Shown: piece after piece, positions 13,301 to 22,949 of the stretch
Numbering within the stretch: the first letter of the stretch is position 1
Layout: each line of letters opens with the position of its first letter
Source of the DNA: Rutpela maculata
Taxonomy: Eukaryota; Arthropoda; Insecta; Coleoptera; Cerambycidae
Length of the DNA stretch: 64,000 bases
Direction: 5' to 3'
Assembly (NCBI GenBank): GCA_936432065.2
Contig: OW386285.2
Coordinates: forward strand, 176,619,984 to 176,683,983
The notes under the pieces: generated by a model
What the model saw: only the letters and a program-made list of their open reading frames with translations
What the model was told of the DNA's origin: nothing
Database searches by the model: none
Translations under genes and position numbers: made by a program

Positions 13301-13390
13301 TGATGCCACCGATTCCCCATCATTTCCATCATTAAACCGCATTTCGGCCGATGCTTGTGTGTTTGCTGGGCAACTAGCTTTTATAGATAT
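10308..13390. other. AT-rich stretch without recognisable genes
   Basis: A 151-codon frame at 10566-11021 (+) is rich in Lys, Phe, Ile and Asn and shows no motif; it is best read as chance in AT-rich DNA. 13000-13380 is GC-richer, with repeated phrases such as GCCCGG and GTGCCAATT, and may be a decayed repeat. No RNA gene seen. Confidence 0.55.
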
Positions 13391-13880
13391 TAGGCGCTTA
13401 TGATAATGTCAACTCAACAATATTAGTGAAAGAAATGTCGAACTTGGGCAATTGGGCATACTTCCAGGTAATCAATTAATAATATATACAACCTTTGCCA
13501 TAATAGAAAAGGGTTATGTGAGAGTAAATCAAGACTTACTGATATCTGAGCAAAGCTCGGGGGTCTTTTCCAAGGTAGTACACTTAGCCCAATTCTTTAT
13601 ATTATTTATGCTCATAAACTACAGTACACATTTGAACCAAATATTAAACTGTTGGAAATTGCAGATAATGTGTGTCTGTATACAGAAGGAACAATTTGCA
13701 AGTGCCTATGTCATGACATATTAGGGTTTGCCTCAAGAGACCTAGAAAGATGGTCAAACAAACTGGAATTAAGTGACTTTTACACGAAGAAGATTTGATC
13801 CCCCAGATCACATAATACTAGATTAGATAGATTGCAAAACCCTGGATAAAAAATTAAATTGGAAAGAACATATCCACGGA
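13391..13880 (+). pseudogene. LINE reverse transcriptase palm fragment, active site decayed
   Basis: Starting at 13391 the frame reads LGAYDNVNSTILVKEM, the motif A region (A..D.V). It shifts frame near 13445 to LPGNQLIIYTTF. After a second shift near 13570 it reads QGSTLSPILYIIYAHKLQ, motif B (QGS.LSP). The motif C position reads LLEIADNVCLYTE where a live enzyme has (F/Y)ADD, so the second catalytic Asp has become Asn. Further on, LERWSNKLEL matches the thumb lead-in, and a stop occurs near 13796. Two frameshifts and a lost catalytic residue make this a dead fragment of a different LINE lineage from that at 22-25 kb. Confidence 0.8.
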
Positions 13881-13889
13881 ATAGTAAAT

Positions 13890-15240
13890 GGAAGTCAGTT
13901 GATATTTCACGAAATAATATAAACAATGTCGTAGCCAGCTGCTTGGGGAGGAGGGCAGTCGATTACAGGGGCAGTATAAAAAAGTTGCAAATAAAAAATA
14001 AAATACAGATTTTTATCTCCAGCAAGGTCGCTACATAATAATGGCCAGAGTGCCCCCTACCCCCAGCTACACCACTGGATGTAAATTAAGAAAAAAAAGT
14101 GTATAAATAGGAAGTGGCATAAGGCTGCTCAAGGGTGAAGCTATACGACTGGCTAAGAATGAGAAACTAATTGGAACCTGGGAGCAGAGAAATTAAGTAT
14201 GTTAAGAGACGAAATAATAATATTGCACTGGAGAATTAAACAAGAATTCTCTAACCAAGGAAAAATTGTAATACTTTCAAAATGTTTATAGCCTAAAAGA
14301 CTTCTGGCGTTTTAAATTAATTACCTATTTGAAATATTTAGGGTAGTTCTTAGATTTGAATTGGTCTATCAACCGTTGTTTAGACTTCAGTTGGCAAGAT
14401 ATTAAATAAATTTCAATGAGTAAAATACCTTGGTCTCACCTTGAGACTATATACTTATAAGTAGGTTGAATACAGGCTCATGTAAAAAAAGTTGTGTTGT
14501 GGAATTTCATATATATATTTATTTATAATGTGGAATTACAAAAATACCAAATTATTATTTATATAAATAATAATAACTAAATCTAAATTTCCTCGGCAGA
14601 TGGAGCGTTTAACGATTAAATATATTATATTTGAACAGCTCCTGTTGCACGTCGGGATGCCACCTTACTACACTAGCCAGTTTTATTTTCGCCTCGACGA
14701 CGTCGCGCTTTTTCTCCGATGATCACCACATGTAGTTTATATTTATAATTTTGAATACAAGTTTGTTTTCAATTATTGTGAGTTTTAAAAGTTTATGAAT
14801 ATCTAGTGCATACGGTACATGGGATTTTGACATTTGGATGCTTTATAATACAATATACCTAACTTAAACATTTAACTACAAGTAAGTTGGTTTATGTAAA
14901 AACTAAATAGGCAGTATATTTTTGTTTTAGCCTGATTTATGAATAAAAGATAATTAATCTCGTATTAGTTTATGAAACGTACAATATACAAAATGGTCTA
15001 TTAATTAATGATGCTATTTTTGATTATACGTTAGGTAGTATGAAAATGAGTTTCTGAAAAATATTCATGCCAACAATATGTGGAAGCCAACAATTTATTC
15101 ATATCGTGCGAGAAAAGTCGCCGGGCTCAAAACAACACAGTTTATTTTACCACCATATACTTAACTATTTTTCTTAACATTAAATATTTCCTCCTGCCTA
15201 TTATTCAAGTTTTTGATACAGTTTAATATTTTCTATATAA
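13890..15240. other. AT-rich stretch, little visible
   Basis: The first 400 bp may be the eroded 3' part of the preceding LINE (fragments such as KKLNWKEHIHG near 13846-13880). Beyond about 14300 nothing recognisable. Confidence 0.4.
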
Positions 15241-15349
15241 TAATAATAATAATAAAAATAATGAGAAAGTACTGAGAAAGTATGTCGGTTGCTAAGTCGA
15301 TGATGATGATGATGATGATGATGATAATAATAATAATAATAATAATAAT
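15240..15349. repeat. (TAA)n and (GAT)n microsatellite at a LINE junction
   Basis: (TAA)n near 15240-15258, (GAT)n at about 15299-15324, and (TAA)n at about 15325-15349 running directly into LINE copy A. The junction supports insertion of the LINE into a TAA tract. Confidence 0.9.
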
Positions 15350-15457
15350 CTCGTATTCGACGTCAGACGAGGCGGCCGGCGCGGTGCTGATCCAGAGTCA
15401 GTCACCGAGCTTCAGCCAACTCGTCTGAAAGCCCAAATAAAAGCTGCCGAACAGGAG
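15350..15457 (+). pseudogene. LINE copy A: pre-zinc-finger coding segment
   Basis: 36 codons beginning LVFDVRRGG and ending IKAAEQE. They align with copy B at about 24565-24650, where the same region has a TAA stop in place of CAA. The reading frame resumes without a shift at 21074 once one 8-bp duplication is discounted, so copy A was open across this site before the hAT element landed. Confidence 0.75.
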
Positions 15458-15774
15458 TAGTGTTGGGTGAATTCGAATTAAAATACTCGGTTAATCCGAG
15501 TATTGAAATACTCGCCTGATTCCGAGTATTAAAATTTCATCCGAATAATATACTCGGATTAATGTTAAGCACAAAACAAATATCAAACCTGCTGCTCTGG
15601 AAAGTAAACAGTACCAGTAACGGTCGCGGTCGTCACCAGATCGGGATAAGTCGGATGATTTGTATGGAATATGGTGTTCAAGGCAGGACCGTATTAAAGA
15701 ATTTTTTTAAATATGTTCCGAAAAATTGTTATGAAGGTTAATGGTAGTCAGAAATGAAAACATGGTAGGTAATA

Positions 15775-16195
15775 ATATACTTTCATTGCAGAACATAAAT
15801 GAAACAATATTTTTTCAATAAACATAAAAAACATAACAAATATTTTTTTTAGATAAAAAAATAACAAAATATAAAAAACTTCAGGTACAAATAAATACGG
15901 CTACATGAATGTAAAAAAGGCATTTAAACACAAATGAAATATTTTTCCAATAAATATAAAAAACAAAAAAATATTTCATTAAAAGTAACAAGATTTCTAA
16001 ATATAACAAACTTCAGGTACAAATAAATAATACTCAATATTAATCTAAAAAAATATTTAGACACAAAAAAATATATTCCTTCAATAAATATAAAAAAACA
16101 TAATAGAAAAATATTTCGTTTAAAACGAAAGAGAAATAACAAGGCTTTAGAATATAAAAAAAAAATCAGATATAAATAAATAATACGCAGACAGC
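15775..16195. repeat. Tandem repeat of about 122 bp in the hAT 3' region
   Basis: Three to four AT-rich copies, recognisable by AACTTCAGGTACAAATAAAT (at about 15880 and 16010, with a degenerate third near 16165) and by CAATAAATATAAAAAACA. Lies just beyond the stop of the transposase frame. Confidence 0.7.
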
Positions 16196-16202
16196 TACCT
16201 AT

Positions 16203-17594
16203 TTAATCAAAAAAACTATTTAAAAACAGAATCATATTTAAATTTTTTGGCAAGAGCCTATTTCTACGAATATTGGCTAGTTGACCCGCCTTGGAAAATA
16301 GTCTTTCACTTGGAACCGACGTTGCAGGTACACACAAATATTTTAAATGCAATTGGTACAGTTCGGGCAGTATATATTTGTACTTTTCCCAGAATTCCAG
16401 AGGATTCTCATGTCTTTCACACTCTAGTTTTTACTTTCTTCAGCTTTTGGTCGAAATGCGTCCAAAGTGAAATTTTTTTATCCTTAGACACAGAATCACT
16501 AGTAACGTCTTTGTTATCTTCAGTTTCTTCGTTTGTTTCATTATTATTATTAGCATTATTTTCAAGCATGGCAGTAATCTCATCCGTAATCCAGGTCTGA
16601 GCGTTTTTCGCATTAGTATCAACACCAAAAGCTGTTTTTTAAAGCGTGGATCTAGGAATGTACTCTTGGCGGGTATTTTGTGCATTTCAAGAGACCCCAA
16701 ACGTCTTGCAGTTATTTCTATCAAGCTTTTTTGCAGCCACAAACCTATTTCAGTTTTCGGGTCTGTGTTATTTTTCAAATTAAATTGTAATCCACGTACA
16801 AGGGGGATGATCGACGACATGGTAACGTATTTTTCCCCTGATAGTTCTGTTGTCATAAGATCAAATGGTTTTAAAATAGAAACGCACTCTGATAACACTA
16901 CCCATTCGGAAGCATCTAAAGGTGGAGGAGCCGATGGTAAATTTGTAAGGGTTATAGAAAGTGGATTTTTAATTTCTAAAAGTCTTTCCAACATGAATAA
17001 CACCGAGTTCCACCTGGTATCAACTGCTTGCTTTACTTTTTTAGGAGATAGTCCCATTTGCACCTGGCATTCTTTAAGTTTGCCGCTTGAAAGCACACTG
17101 TGTTTGAAATGTGAAACTAGACTTTTACATTTAGAAATTAAATTTTTAAGTACTGCGTTTCCATCTAATGCCTCTTTGACACTTAAATTTAATGTGTGTG
17201 CCACACAAGGATGATGGTATTGACGTAGATGTTCCACAATTGCGTTTTTGACATTTGATCCATTATCCGAAACTATGGTTACAATTTTATTATCTAATTG
17301 CCATTCCTTGATTATACGTGATAGATCTTCGGCTATATTTTCTCCTGTGTGACTTACATATGACTTAATTCATTGGTGCCCAAAACTTGCGAAATTATTT
17401 GCTGGTTGTGTATAAAATGACATGTTAGAGATATATAAGATCTGTTACTATCTGACTGCCAAATATCCGTAGTTAGCGATACATAGTCCACTGAATTTAA
17501 GATGGACTTTATTTTTTGGACAGCTTCTGAGAACTTTTCTGGCAGGAGTTTAGTCGTTAATATATTTCTACTAGGGACAGTATACTGGGGATTC
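16203..17594 (-). pseudogene. hAT transposase, catalytic and C-terminal part
   Basis: Read on the minus strand from 17594. LNPQYTVPSRNILTTKLLPE starts this exon part, then LTTDIWQS (first catalytic Asp). A frameshift falls near 17354, then VTIVSDNGSNVKNAI (second Asp), HPCVAHTLNLSV, DTRWNS and STFLDPRFK. A second shift near 16620 follows. The C-terminus resumes with NPLEFWEKYK, then PATSVPSERLFSKAG and RRNRLLPKNL, the hAT dimerisation domain, stopping at 16203. The order is exactly that of hAT family transposases, which cut and paste DNA in the nucleus. At least two frameshifts and a 2.3-kb insertion upstream make it inactive. The N-terminal part is at 19911-20562. Confidence 0.9.
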
Positions 17595-18249
17595 AAAGGG
17601 CATAGCAGGATAAGCATGTGTTAGGTGCCCCCGCATCAATCGGGTCGAAATTTTTAGCACAAGTTGATAGTAGTGTTAGATGAAATTTCCCAACATATTA
17701 TTTTTGGAAAACCATTTTTACGGGAGTTATGGGGGTAAAAAGAAAAATGAAAAAAAATTTTTTTTCTCGAGAACGGATAAACCGATTTTCATAAAAAAAA
17801 TATATGTTGTGGCTTTTGATGGTGCAAATGTGGGAAAAAATTATTGAACCCATTTGTCGAAAAAAAGTAGTGAAAAAATTTTTTCAAAATAAAAAAAATT
17901 TTTTTTTAGGGGATGTTCCAGAGGCACACCCACCATTTTCTTCCAAATAAGTGCTTATATGCCCCTTTAAAACATATCCAATTTTCAAAGCGATCGGAAG
18001 GGTACAACATACTCAAAATTGATAATCATTGGCAGACTGCGGCCGGCGCGTAGTCTATGTAATGAAGCATTATAAGACGACTTTTTTGTAAATATTTCGT
18101 GCAAAGACGAGATTACCTCCCCTCCTTCGTTTTCGAGGGTGCTGAACACTATGCAGGTGGTGGGAGAAGTTTTTGACCGCCGCAACCCCCTGAAACGGCC
18201 ATCCCTCTTATGGATCCTTTTATGTTTTCATATATAAACGGGTTTGGGG

Positions 18250-18672
18250 AGTGATTTATCAACGGGTTATACTTGAAATAATATGGAAGGGGGTTATAGG
18301 CAAGTAGAGAACAGACAGCAGGCCTAGAGGGTTGATTAAACCCTCCCGAGAGGTATAGTTTTTTTTTTCAAATGATTCGGTTTTTGGGGTCGCTGATCAC
18401 GGGAAAAATATTTATTTTTAGCTCCAACCCCCTCAAACGGGCAGAAATCACCTCTCACTCACCGTTTGAGAGATGAATAGGGGTGGGAGCTAAAAATGAA
18501 TATTTTTCCCACGATCAGCCCAAAAACGGGGGAAACGCGTTTGAACCCGAATTATTTGATAAAAAATGATTTTCCACTCCTCCGAAGGGTTTAATTAACC
18601 CCCTAGACCTGCTGTCTGGACTCAACTTACTCTATAATCATCTTCCATGTTATTTCAAGTATAACCCGTTGA
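18250..18672. repeat. Inner palindrome of the nested foldback
   Basis: Arms 18252-18470 and 18475-18672 are inverted copies: CAACGGGTTATACTTGAAAT against ATTTCAAGTATAACCCGTTG, and AGCTCCAACCCC against GGGGTGGGAGCT. 18672-18770 is a further partial copy of the outer right arm (compare 19344-19455), so the structure grew by repeated inverted duplication. Confidence 0.8.
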
Positions 18673-19017
18673 TATATGACTTCTCCCACCACTTGCATTG
18701 TGTTCAACACCCTCGAAAACGGACGGAGGAAGGTAATTTCGTCTTTGCAAGAAATATTTACACTATTTCTGCCTTTATTACATAGACTAGCGGTTCATTA
18801 CTACATCTTACTACAACGGTCACTGGCGGCCATTACAACCCTACCATTTAAATCAGTATCAAACTTCAAGAAGTGTGGTGCAAAAATTCTCTGACGTCAA
18901 TTGTGGGGTCAAACAAAATCTAGTTTGAAAATCTGAAGATTTGTCCGCAGTCAGCCTACGAAAGAACTAGTTTTCAAAGTCCACTACGAGGAGGTTACAG
19001 TGCCTTTCACTAGTGAA

Positions 19018-19230
19018 GGTGCCTGTTTATTGTGAGTCCCCTTGCTTCTCACGAGTCGGGGTGTTTATTTATCGTGAGTCTCCTTGCCTCTAAATAGTCG
19101 GGGCGCTTGTTTATTGTAAGTTCCCTTGCCTCTCATTAGTCGAGGTGCTTGGTTATTATGAGTCCCCTTGCCTCTCACAATTCGGGTTGACTTTTTTGCG
19201 TGAGTCCTCCTGCCTCTCACGAATCAGGTT
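19018..19230. repeat. Tandem repeat, five units of about 42 bp
   Basis: Units share TTATTGTGAGTCCCCTTGCC and TCTCACGAGTCGGG-like parts with 10-30% variation. They sit in the centre of the foldback. Not a CRISPR array: units are contiguous with no unique spacers. Confidence 0.9.
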
Positions 19231-19910
19231 ACTCTATATTGATGAGACTTTTCTTAGTCTTCATTCTTCGAGAACATCCCATAAAAAAAAATTATTTTGA
19301 AAAAATTTTTCAAAAAGTTGCAGGGGGTTGCGGCGGTCAAAAGCTTCTCCCACCACTTGCATCGTGTTCAGCACCCTCGAAAACGAGGGGGAGAAGGTAA
19401 TCTCGTCTTCGCACGAGATATTTACAAAAAAGTCGTGCTTCATTACATAGACTACGCGCCGCCCGTAGTCTGCCAATGATTATCAATTTTGAGTATGTTG
19501 TACCCTTCCGATCGCTTTGAAAATTGGATATGTTTTAAAGGGGCATATAAGCATTTATTTGGAAGAAAATGGTGGGTGTGCCTCTGGAACATCCCCTAAA
19601 AAAAATTTTTTTTTATTTTGAAAAATTTTTTTCACCACTTTTTTTCGACAAATGGGTTCAATAATTTTTTCCCACATTTGCACCATCAAAAGCCATAACA
19701 TATATTTTTTTCATGAAAATCGGTTCATCCGTTCTCGAGAAAAAATTTTTTTTTCATTTTTCTTTTTACCCCCATAACTCCCGTAAAAATGGTTTTCCAA
19801 AAATAATATTTTGAGAAATTTCATCTAACATTACTATCAACTTGTGCTAAAAATTTCGACCCGATTGGTGCGGGGGCACCTAACACATGCTTATCCTGCT
19901 ATGCCCTTTT

Positions 19911-20562
19911 GTGTATATTCCAAAAATCCACGATTTTCCACTACCGACAAAGGTTGATAGTCTATAACTATCATTTTGAGAAGGCTTAAATCAATTTTGT
20001 TTTTTTGGGAATCAGTCAGTTCAGTGGAATTTATTGTAGAAAGTTTTAATTGGCGTCGTTTTGGCACTTGTGCTATACCTGTTTTACAGTTTCGCTTCAA
20101 TGATGCTACAGTTGTTTTGGCACTTTCTGGCTGTGATGACGCACAAGAGGTGGAAGGAACCTGTGATGAATTAGAAGAAGCTTGTGATGAAGCAAATGAA
20201 GTAGAAGGTAATTGTGACAAATCAGATGAAGTTGAAGGAACATGTGATGAAGTAGAAGGAATCTCCGAAGAAGCAGAAGAAACAGCCCTTACCTCTAGTT
20301 GTGAACTAGCAATAGTTGCTTCTTTAGTTTGAAAACTTGTTGATTCTTCTTCGTTCACAATGTCGACATCGTCACTATCTACATTTTCTTCACGAAGTTT
20401 CGCATGGTACTGAACGGCATGCTTTCTTAGTACATGTTGTTTTAAATTACTAGTACTGACAAAATATTTTAATTGTTGTTTACATAGGGTGCATACGGCA
20501 TATTTATTATCTGACGATTTCTTAAAAAAACACCAAACAATAGATTTCTTAGCAGGCGCCAT
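19911..20562 (-). pseudogene. hAT transposase, N-terminal BED zinc-finger part
   Basis: Starts at 20562 (MAPAKKSIVWCFFKK). A BED-type finger follows: CTLCKQQLKYFVSTSNLKQH and then RKH, giving the C-x2-C...H-x4-H pattern that binds transposon ends. A Ser/Thr/Pro-rich linker of about 60 residues made of PSTSS-like repeats comes next, then DYQPLSVVENRGFLEYTQK, the conserved hAT block before the catalytic core. The frame then runs into the foldback element and stops. This is the first part of the gene continued at 17594-16203. Confidence 0.9.
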
Positions 20563-20834
20563 TGTAATTTTTTCTTATTTTCAAAATTTATAAATACCTA
20601 CGTTACTCTCCCGAACCGGCCCTGTATCCGAGCTTTTATATTCTCTATTGAAAACTCAAATTTAAATGAAAACAAAGGACAGAACACAATTAATACACAC
20701 TAGAGTGGAACTGAAACACAATAATATAAAATAGTTCTATATGCTCCGTCTCACTCACCAGCGGAGCGGTACATCAGCGGTAGAGATGAGACGTTAAAGC
20801 TTGAGCAAGTTTGGAATATGCGCATTGTAGAAAA

Positions 20835-20995
20835 TAATTCGTATTATTTTTACCTAGTTAAAATTAATTCGACATCGGATGCATAAAATAATTCGTATTA
20901 TTTTTACCTAGTGAAAATTAATTCGACATCGGATGCATAAAATAATTCGTATTATTTTTACCTATAGTGAAAATTAATTCGACATCGGATGATTA
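20835..20995. repeat. About 60-bp subterminal tandem repeat of the hAT element
   Basis: Three copies containing AATTAATTCGACATCGGATG and AATAATTCGTATTATTTTTA, close to the 5' (transposase-side) end. TCGGATG-type motifs recur out to the terminus, as expected of subterminal binding sites; that role is inferred. Confidence 0.8.
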
Positions 20996-21073
20996 ATCCG
21001 AATATTCTTGTCATCCGATTCCGTGTAATCCGAGTACCGAAATCATCCGAATATCTGCATCACTAAACAGGAG

Positions 21074-21892
21074 AATCTGTTCAGGCAGCATGTCGATAAA
21101 CCCATGCACGGTGTATACTACAAAAACATGGAAACACTGGGTTTATCGACTAGGCTGACATTCGCTTTTTTAAGGTCAGCTGGGCTTAAGTCGGAGACCG
21201 AGGGATTCATTGTGGCCTGTCAGGATGGTGTAATAAACACCTTGGTCTACCGAAGCCGCGTAATGGGTGTAGAGGTCCCTGATATCAACTGCAGGACCTG
21301 CCGTCAGGCGCCGGAATCGCTGATGCATTTGCTTTCAGCATGCCCGATATACGCGACTTCGGCCTACATCCACCGCCATAACGCGGCTTTACGAGTACTA
21401 TACTACCATCTAAGGCACTCGTACGGGGTAGATCAAACACCAGTGCTGCCTTACATCCCCGGAGATATTGAGTCCGTTGTCGAGAACGAGAGGTGCCGAA
21501 TTTATTGGAACTACTCGTTCCCGACCGTCAGGCTAATTCAAGCCAACAAGCCTGACATAGTCCTCCTCGACCATCAGAACAAAGTGATGTTTGTAATCGA
21601 ATTCTCAGTACCCGCTGATACAAACATCGCTTTGAAGGAGGGGGAAAAACGGACCAAATATCGTGATCTCCGGTATGAAATCCAAGTGCTGTACCCAGAC
21701 TACTCGGTCAAGATGGTCGTCTTAATAATCGGCGTACTCGGAGGGATGAAGCCTTCGCTGCTCTCAGAATTGAAGATCATACCGACCTGTCAGAATTCGG
21801 CAGAATGGTTGGCAGGCCAGATGCAGAAGGCGGTTATCTTGGGGTCCCTTCGTCTACTTAGGGCACACGATTTATGTATTTACAGTCACTAA
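21074..21892 (+). pseudogene. LINE copy A: zinc knuckle and restriction-like endonuclease
   Basis: Continues in frame from 15457 (NLFRQHVDKPMHGV...). A zinc knuckle CRTCRQAPESLMHLLSAC (C-x2-C-x8-H-x4-C) starts at 21290. About 90 residues on, NKPDIVLLD and, 14 residues after the Asp, FVIEFS give the PD-(D/E)XK-like core of the endonuclease used by R2, R4 and NeSL-type LINEs to nick target DNA. EKRTKYRDL follows and may hold the core Lys. The frame stays open to its stop at 21890-21892, so this half is undamaged. With no reverse transcriptase present it cannot move by itself. Confidence 0.85.
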
Positions 21893-21988
21893 CTCCATAG
21901 GTCGTGGAGAGTGGCTGTAAGGAATTTGCCGGCGCGGCTACCGTGAGGTGTCAGAGGCCACGGAAGTCCTGTCCGGCAGCGGGCTACC

Positions 21989-22035
21989 CGAAAAAAAAAA
22001 AAAGAAATGATAATAATAATAACAATAATAATAAT
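21989..22035. repeat. Poly(A) and TAA tail, junction of LINE copies A and B
   Basis: A13 followed by GAAATG and TAA/ACA triplets. The 3' end of copy A meets the 5' end of copy B here, so B probably inserted into the TAA tail of A. Confidence 0.85.
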
Positions 22036-22208
22036 GAGCAAGAGAGGCTGATTTCCATCTATCAAGCCTTTGGTGAGTAGCACCACCACTTACTCCAGCT
22101 GGGGTGCAAAACCGAACCGGCAGCCCTAGTGCACCCGGGAGGAGAAAGCTCATTCCCCTCTGGTGTCGGTCGTGGGCTTGCTGGGCTAACCACCCACAAG
22201 CCCTAACT

Positions 22209-22917
22209 TCTGGTTCCAGAAAACAGAAGACAGGCCCCCCACAATCGGCCCCGTCCGGATAGAGGTCAAGGGCAAGGTGGTGGGGCCCAACCGGATGGAG
22301 CGCCCGTTGACCAACGCTATGGACAAGGACGCTTTGAGTGGACGGATGAGCTAAGGGACGACCTTCTGCAATGCTATGAAAGCAGTGAGCCCGCGCGAAG
22401 GGGATACATGGGGCGGATGCATGCTCTGTGGTGTGACAGGCATCCAGAGCATGGCGCCTTCCCGCCACAAAATCTGCGTGACTATGTATCCCATCTTCGT
22501 AGAAGGGGCTACGTGAGGGCTGCTCCTGGACCGGTGAATGAGGTGGCCGAAAGACCGCCGCATTCACCGGTTGAGGAAGTGGCTCTCCTTGTTCCACCAA
22601 TACCAGAGGGCCTCAGTACTAGACGGGGGCAACACCACATAAAAGTCCCCGGGCCACAAGATCTGGCCAGAGTGGATGAAGAACTTCGTGAAGCACTTCC
22701 AGAACGGGCTGACATCTGGCACATAAACTGTGCCGTGTATGCCGCTGCTCAACGCTTTTCTCGGCTGGAGAGGCGTAATACTGCCTCCCCACAGGAGAGA
22801 GCGGGGCGGCGCATACAAAAGATGGAAGCCAAGATCCAGTCGGCGAGGCAACACGCATCCCGTATCCAATGTGTGATGGACTATATGGCGGCCAATAGCC
22901 GCCATATAGTCGAATAG
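22209..22917 (+). pseudogene. LINE copy B: N-terminal Myb/SANT-like region
   Basis: The frame opens after the TAA at 22206. A Gln/Gly/Pro-rich stretch leads to FEWTDELRDDLLQCYESSEP, RRGYMGRMHALWCDRHPEH and NLRDYVSHLRRRG. This W...L..CY..S.P..RGYM.RM..LW..... pattern is what I know from the N-terminus of many restriction-endonuclease-type LINE proteins, where it resembles a Myb/SANT DNA-binding fold that may read the target. A basic, coiled-coil-like stretch follows (RLERRNTASPQERAGRRIQK). The first ATG is probably upstream of 22408, but no start is certain. The frame ends early because of a small hairpin insertion at 22868-22947. Confidence 0.65.
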
Positions 22918-22947
22918 CCGCCAACTTAAGGCGCGTCCATCACACAC
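22868..22947. repeat. About 80-bp hairpin inserted in the LINE frame
   Basis: Ends GTGTGATGGAC (22869-22879) and its complement GTCCATCACAC (22937-22947). Inside, GACTATATGGCGGC is mirrored by GCCGCCATATAGTC. The insertion adds the stop at 22915-22917 and breaks the LINE reading frame. Confidence 0.8.
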
Positions 22948-22949
22948 TC

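Larger units (their letters stand above)
17595..19910. mobile_element. Foldback element nested in the hAT transposase gene
   Basis: Inverted arms of about 600 bp: 17595-18195 begins AAAGGGCATAGCAGGATAAG, and 19318-19910 ends with its complement CTTATCCTGCTATGCCCTTT. Arms are nearly identical over long stretches (for example TTTTTACCCCCATAACTCCC in the right arm and its complement in the left). The insertion lies between the hAT peptides GFLEYTQK and LNPQYTVPS. No clear target duplication was found, and no transposase lies inside. Short frames in the arms are shadows of the inverted repeat. Confidence 0.85.
15458..21065 (-). mobile_element. hAT transposon with ZBED-type transposase
   Basis: Ends are TAGTGTTGGGTGAATTCG and, reversed, TAGTGATGCAGATATTCG, of the TAGNG type common in hAT elements. 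The element is flanked by perfect 8-bp duplications AACAGGAG (15450-15457 and 21066-21073). The transposase gene is on the minus strand: a BED finger at 20.5 kb and a C-terminal dimerisation region ending near 16203. Subterminal regions contain many ATCCGA/TCGGAT and ACTCGG motifs, plausible transposase binding sites. A 2.3-kb foldback element (17595-19910) splits the gene. Without it the element would be about 3.3 kb, a normal hAT size. Confidence 0.9.
15350..21988 (+). mobile_element. LINE copy A (R4/Dong-like), 5'-truncated and split by a hAT element
   Basis: Copy A consists of 15350-15457 and 21066-21988; everything between is a hAT insertion plus its target duplication. It starts inside the coding region directly against (TAA)n and ends in a poly(A) run followed by a TAA-rich tail (21989-22035). 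Compared with copy B it lacks the whole N-terminus and reverse transcriptase. Domain content (zinc knuckle then restriction-like endonuclease) and TAA-tract junctions resemble the R4/Dong clade, whose founder Dong inserts in TAA repeats. Confidence 0.7.

Noticed and set aside
16666..17214. 182-codon frame on the + strand
   Set aside because: Shadow of the hAT transposase, whose motifs lie on the minus strand.
19018..19230. 42-bp repeats considered as a CRISPR array
   Set aside because: Units are contiguous with no spacers, lie in a eukaryotic foldback element, and have no cas genes nearby.
19976..20332. Acidic 118-codon frame on the + strand
   Set aside because: Opposite strand of the Ser/Thr-rich linker of the hAT transposase.
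22408..22947. Several overlapping minus-strand frames over the LINE N-terminus
   Set aside because: Shadows in GC-richer coding DNA; the + strand carries the recognisable blocks.
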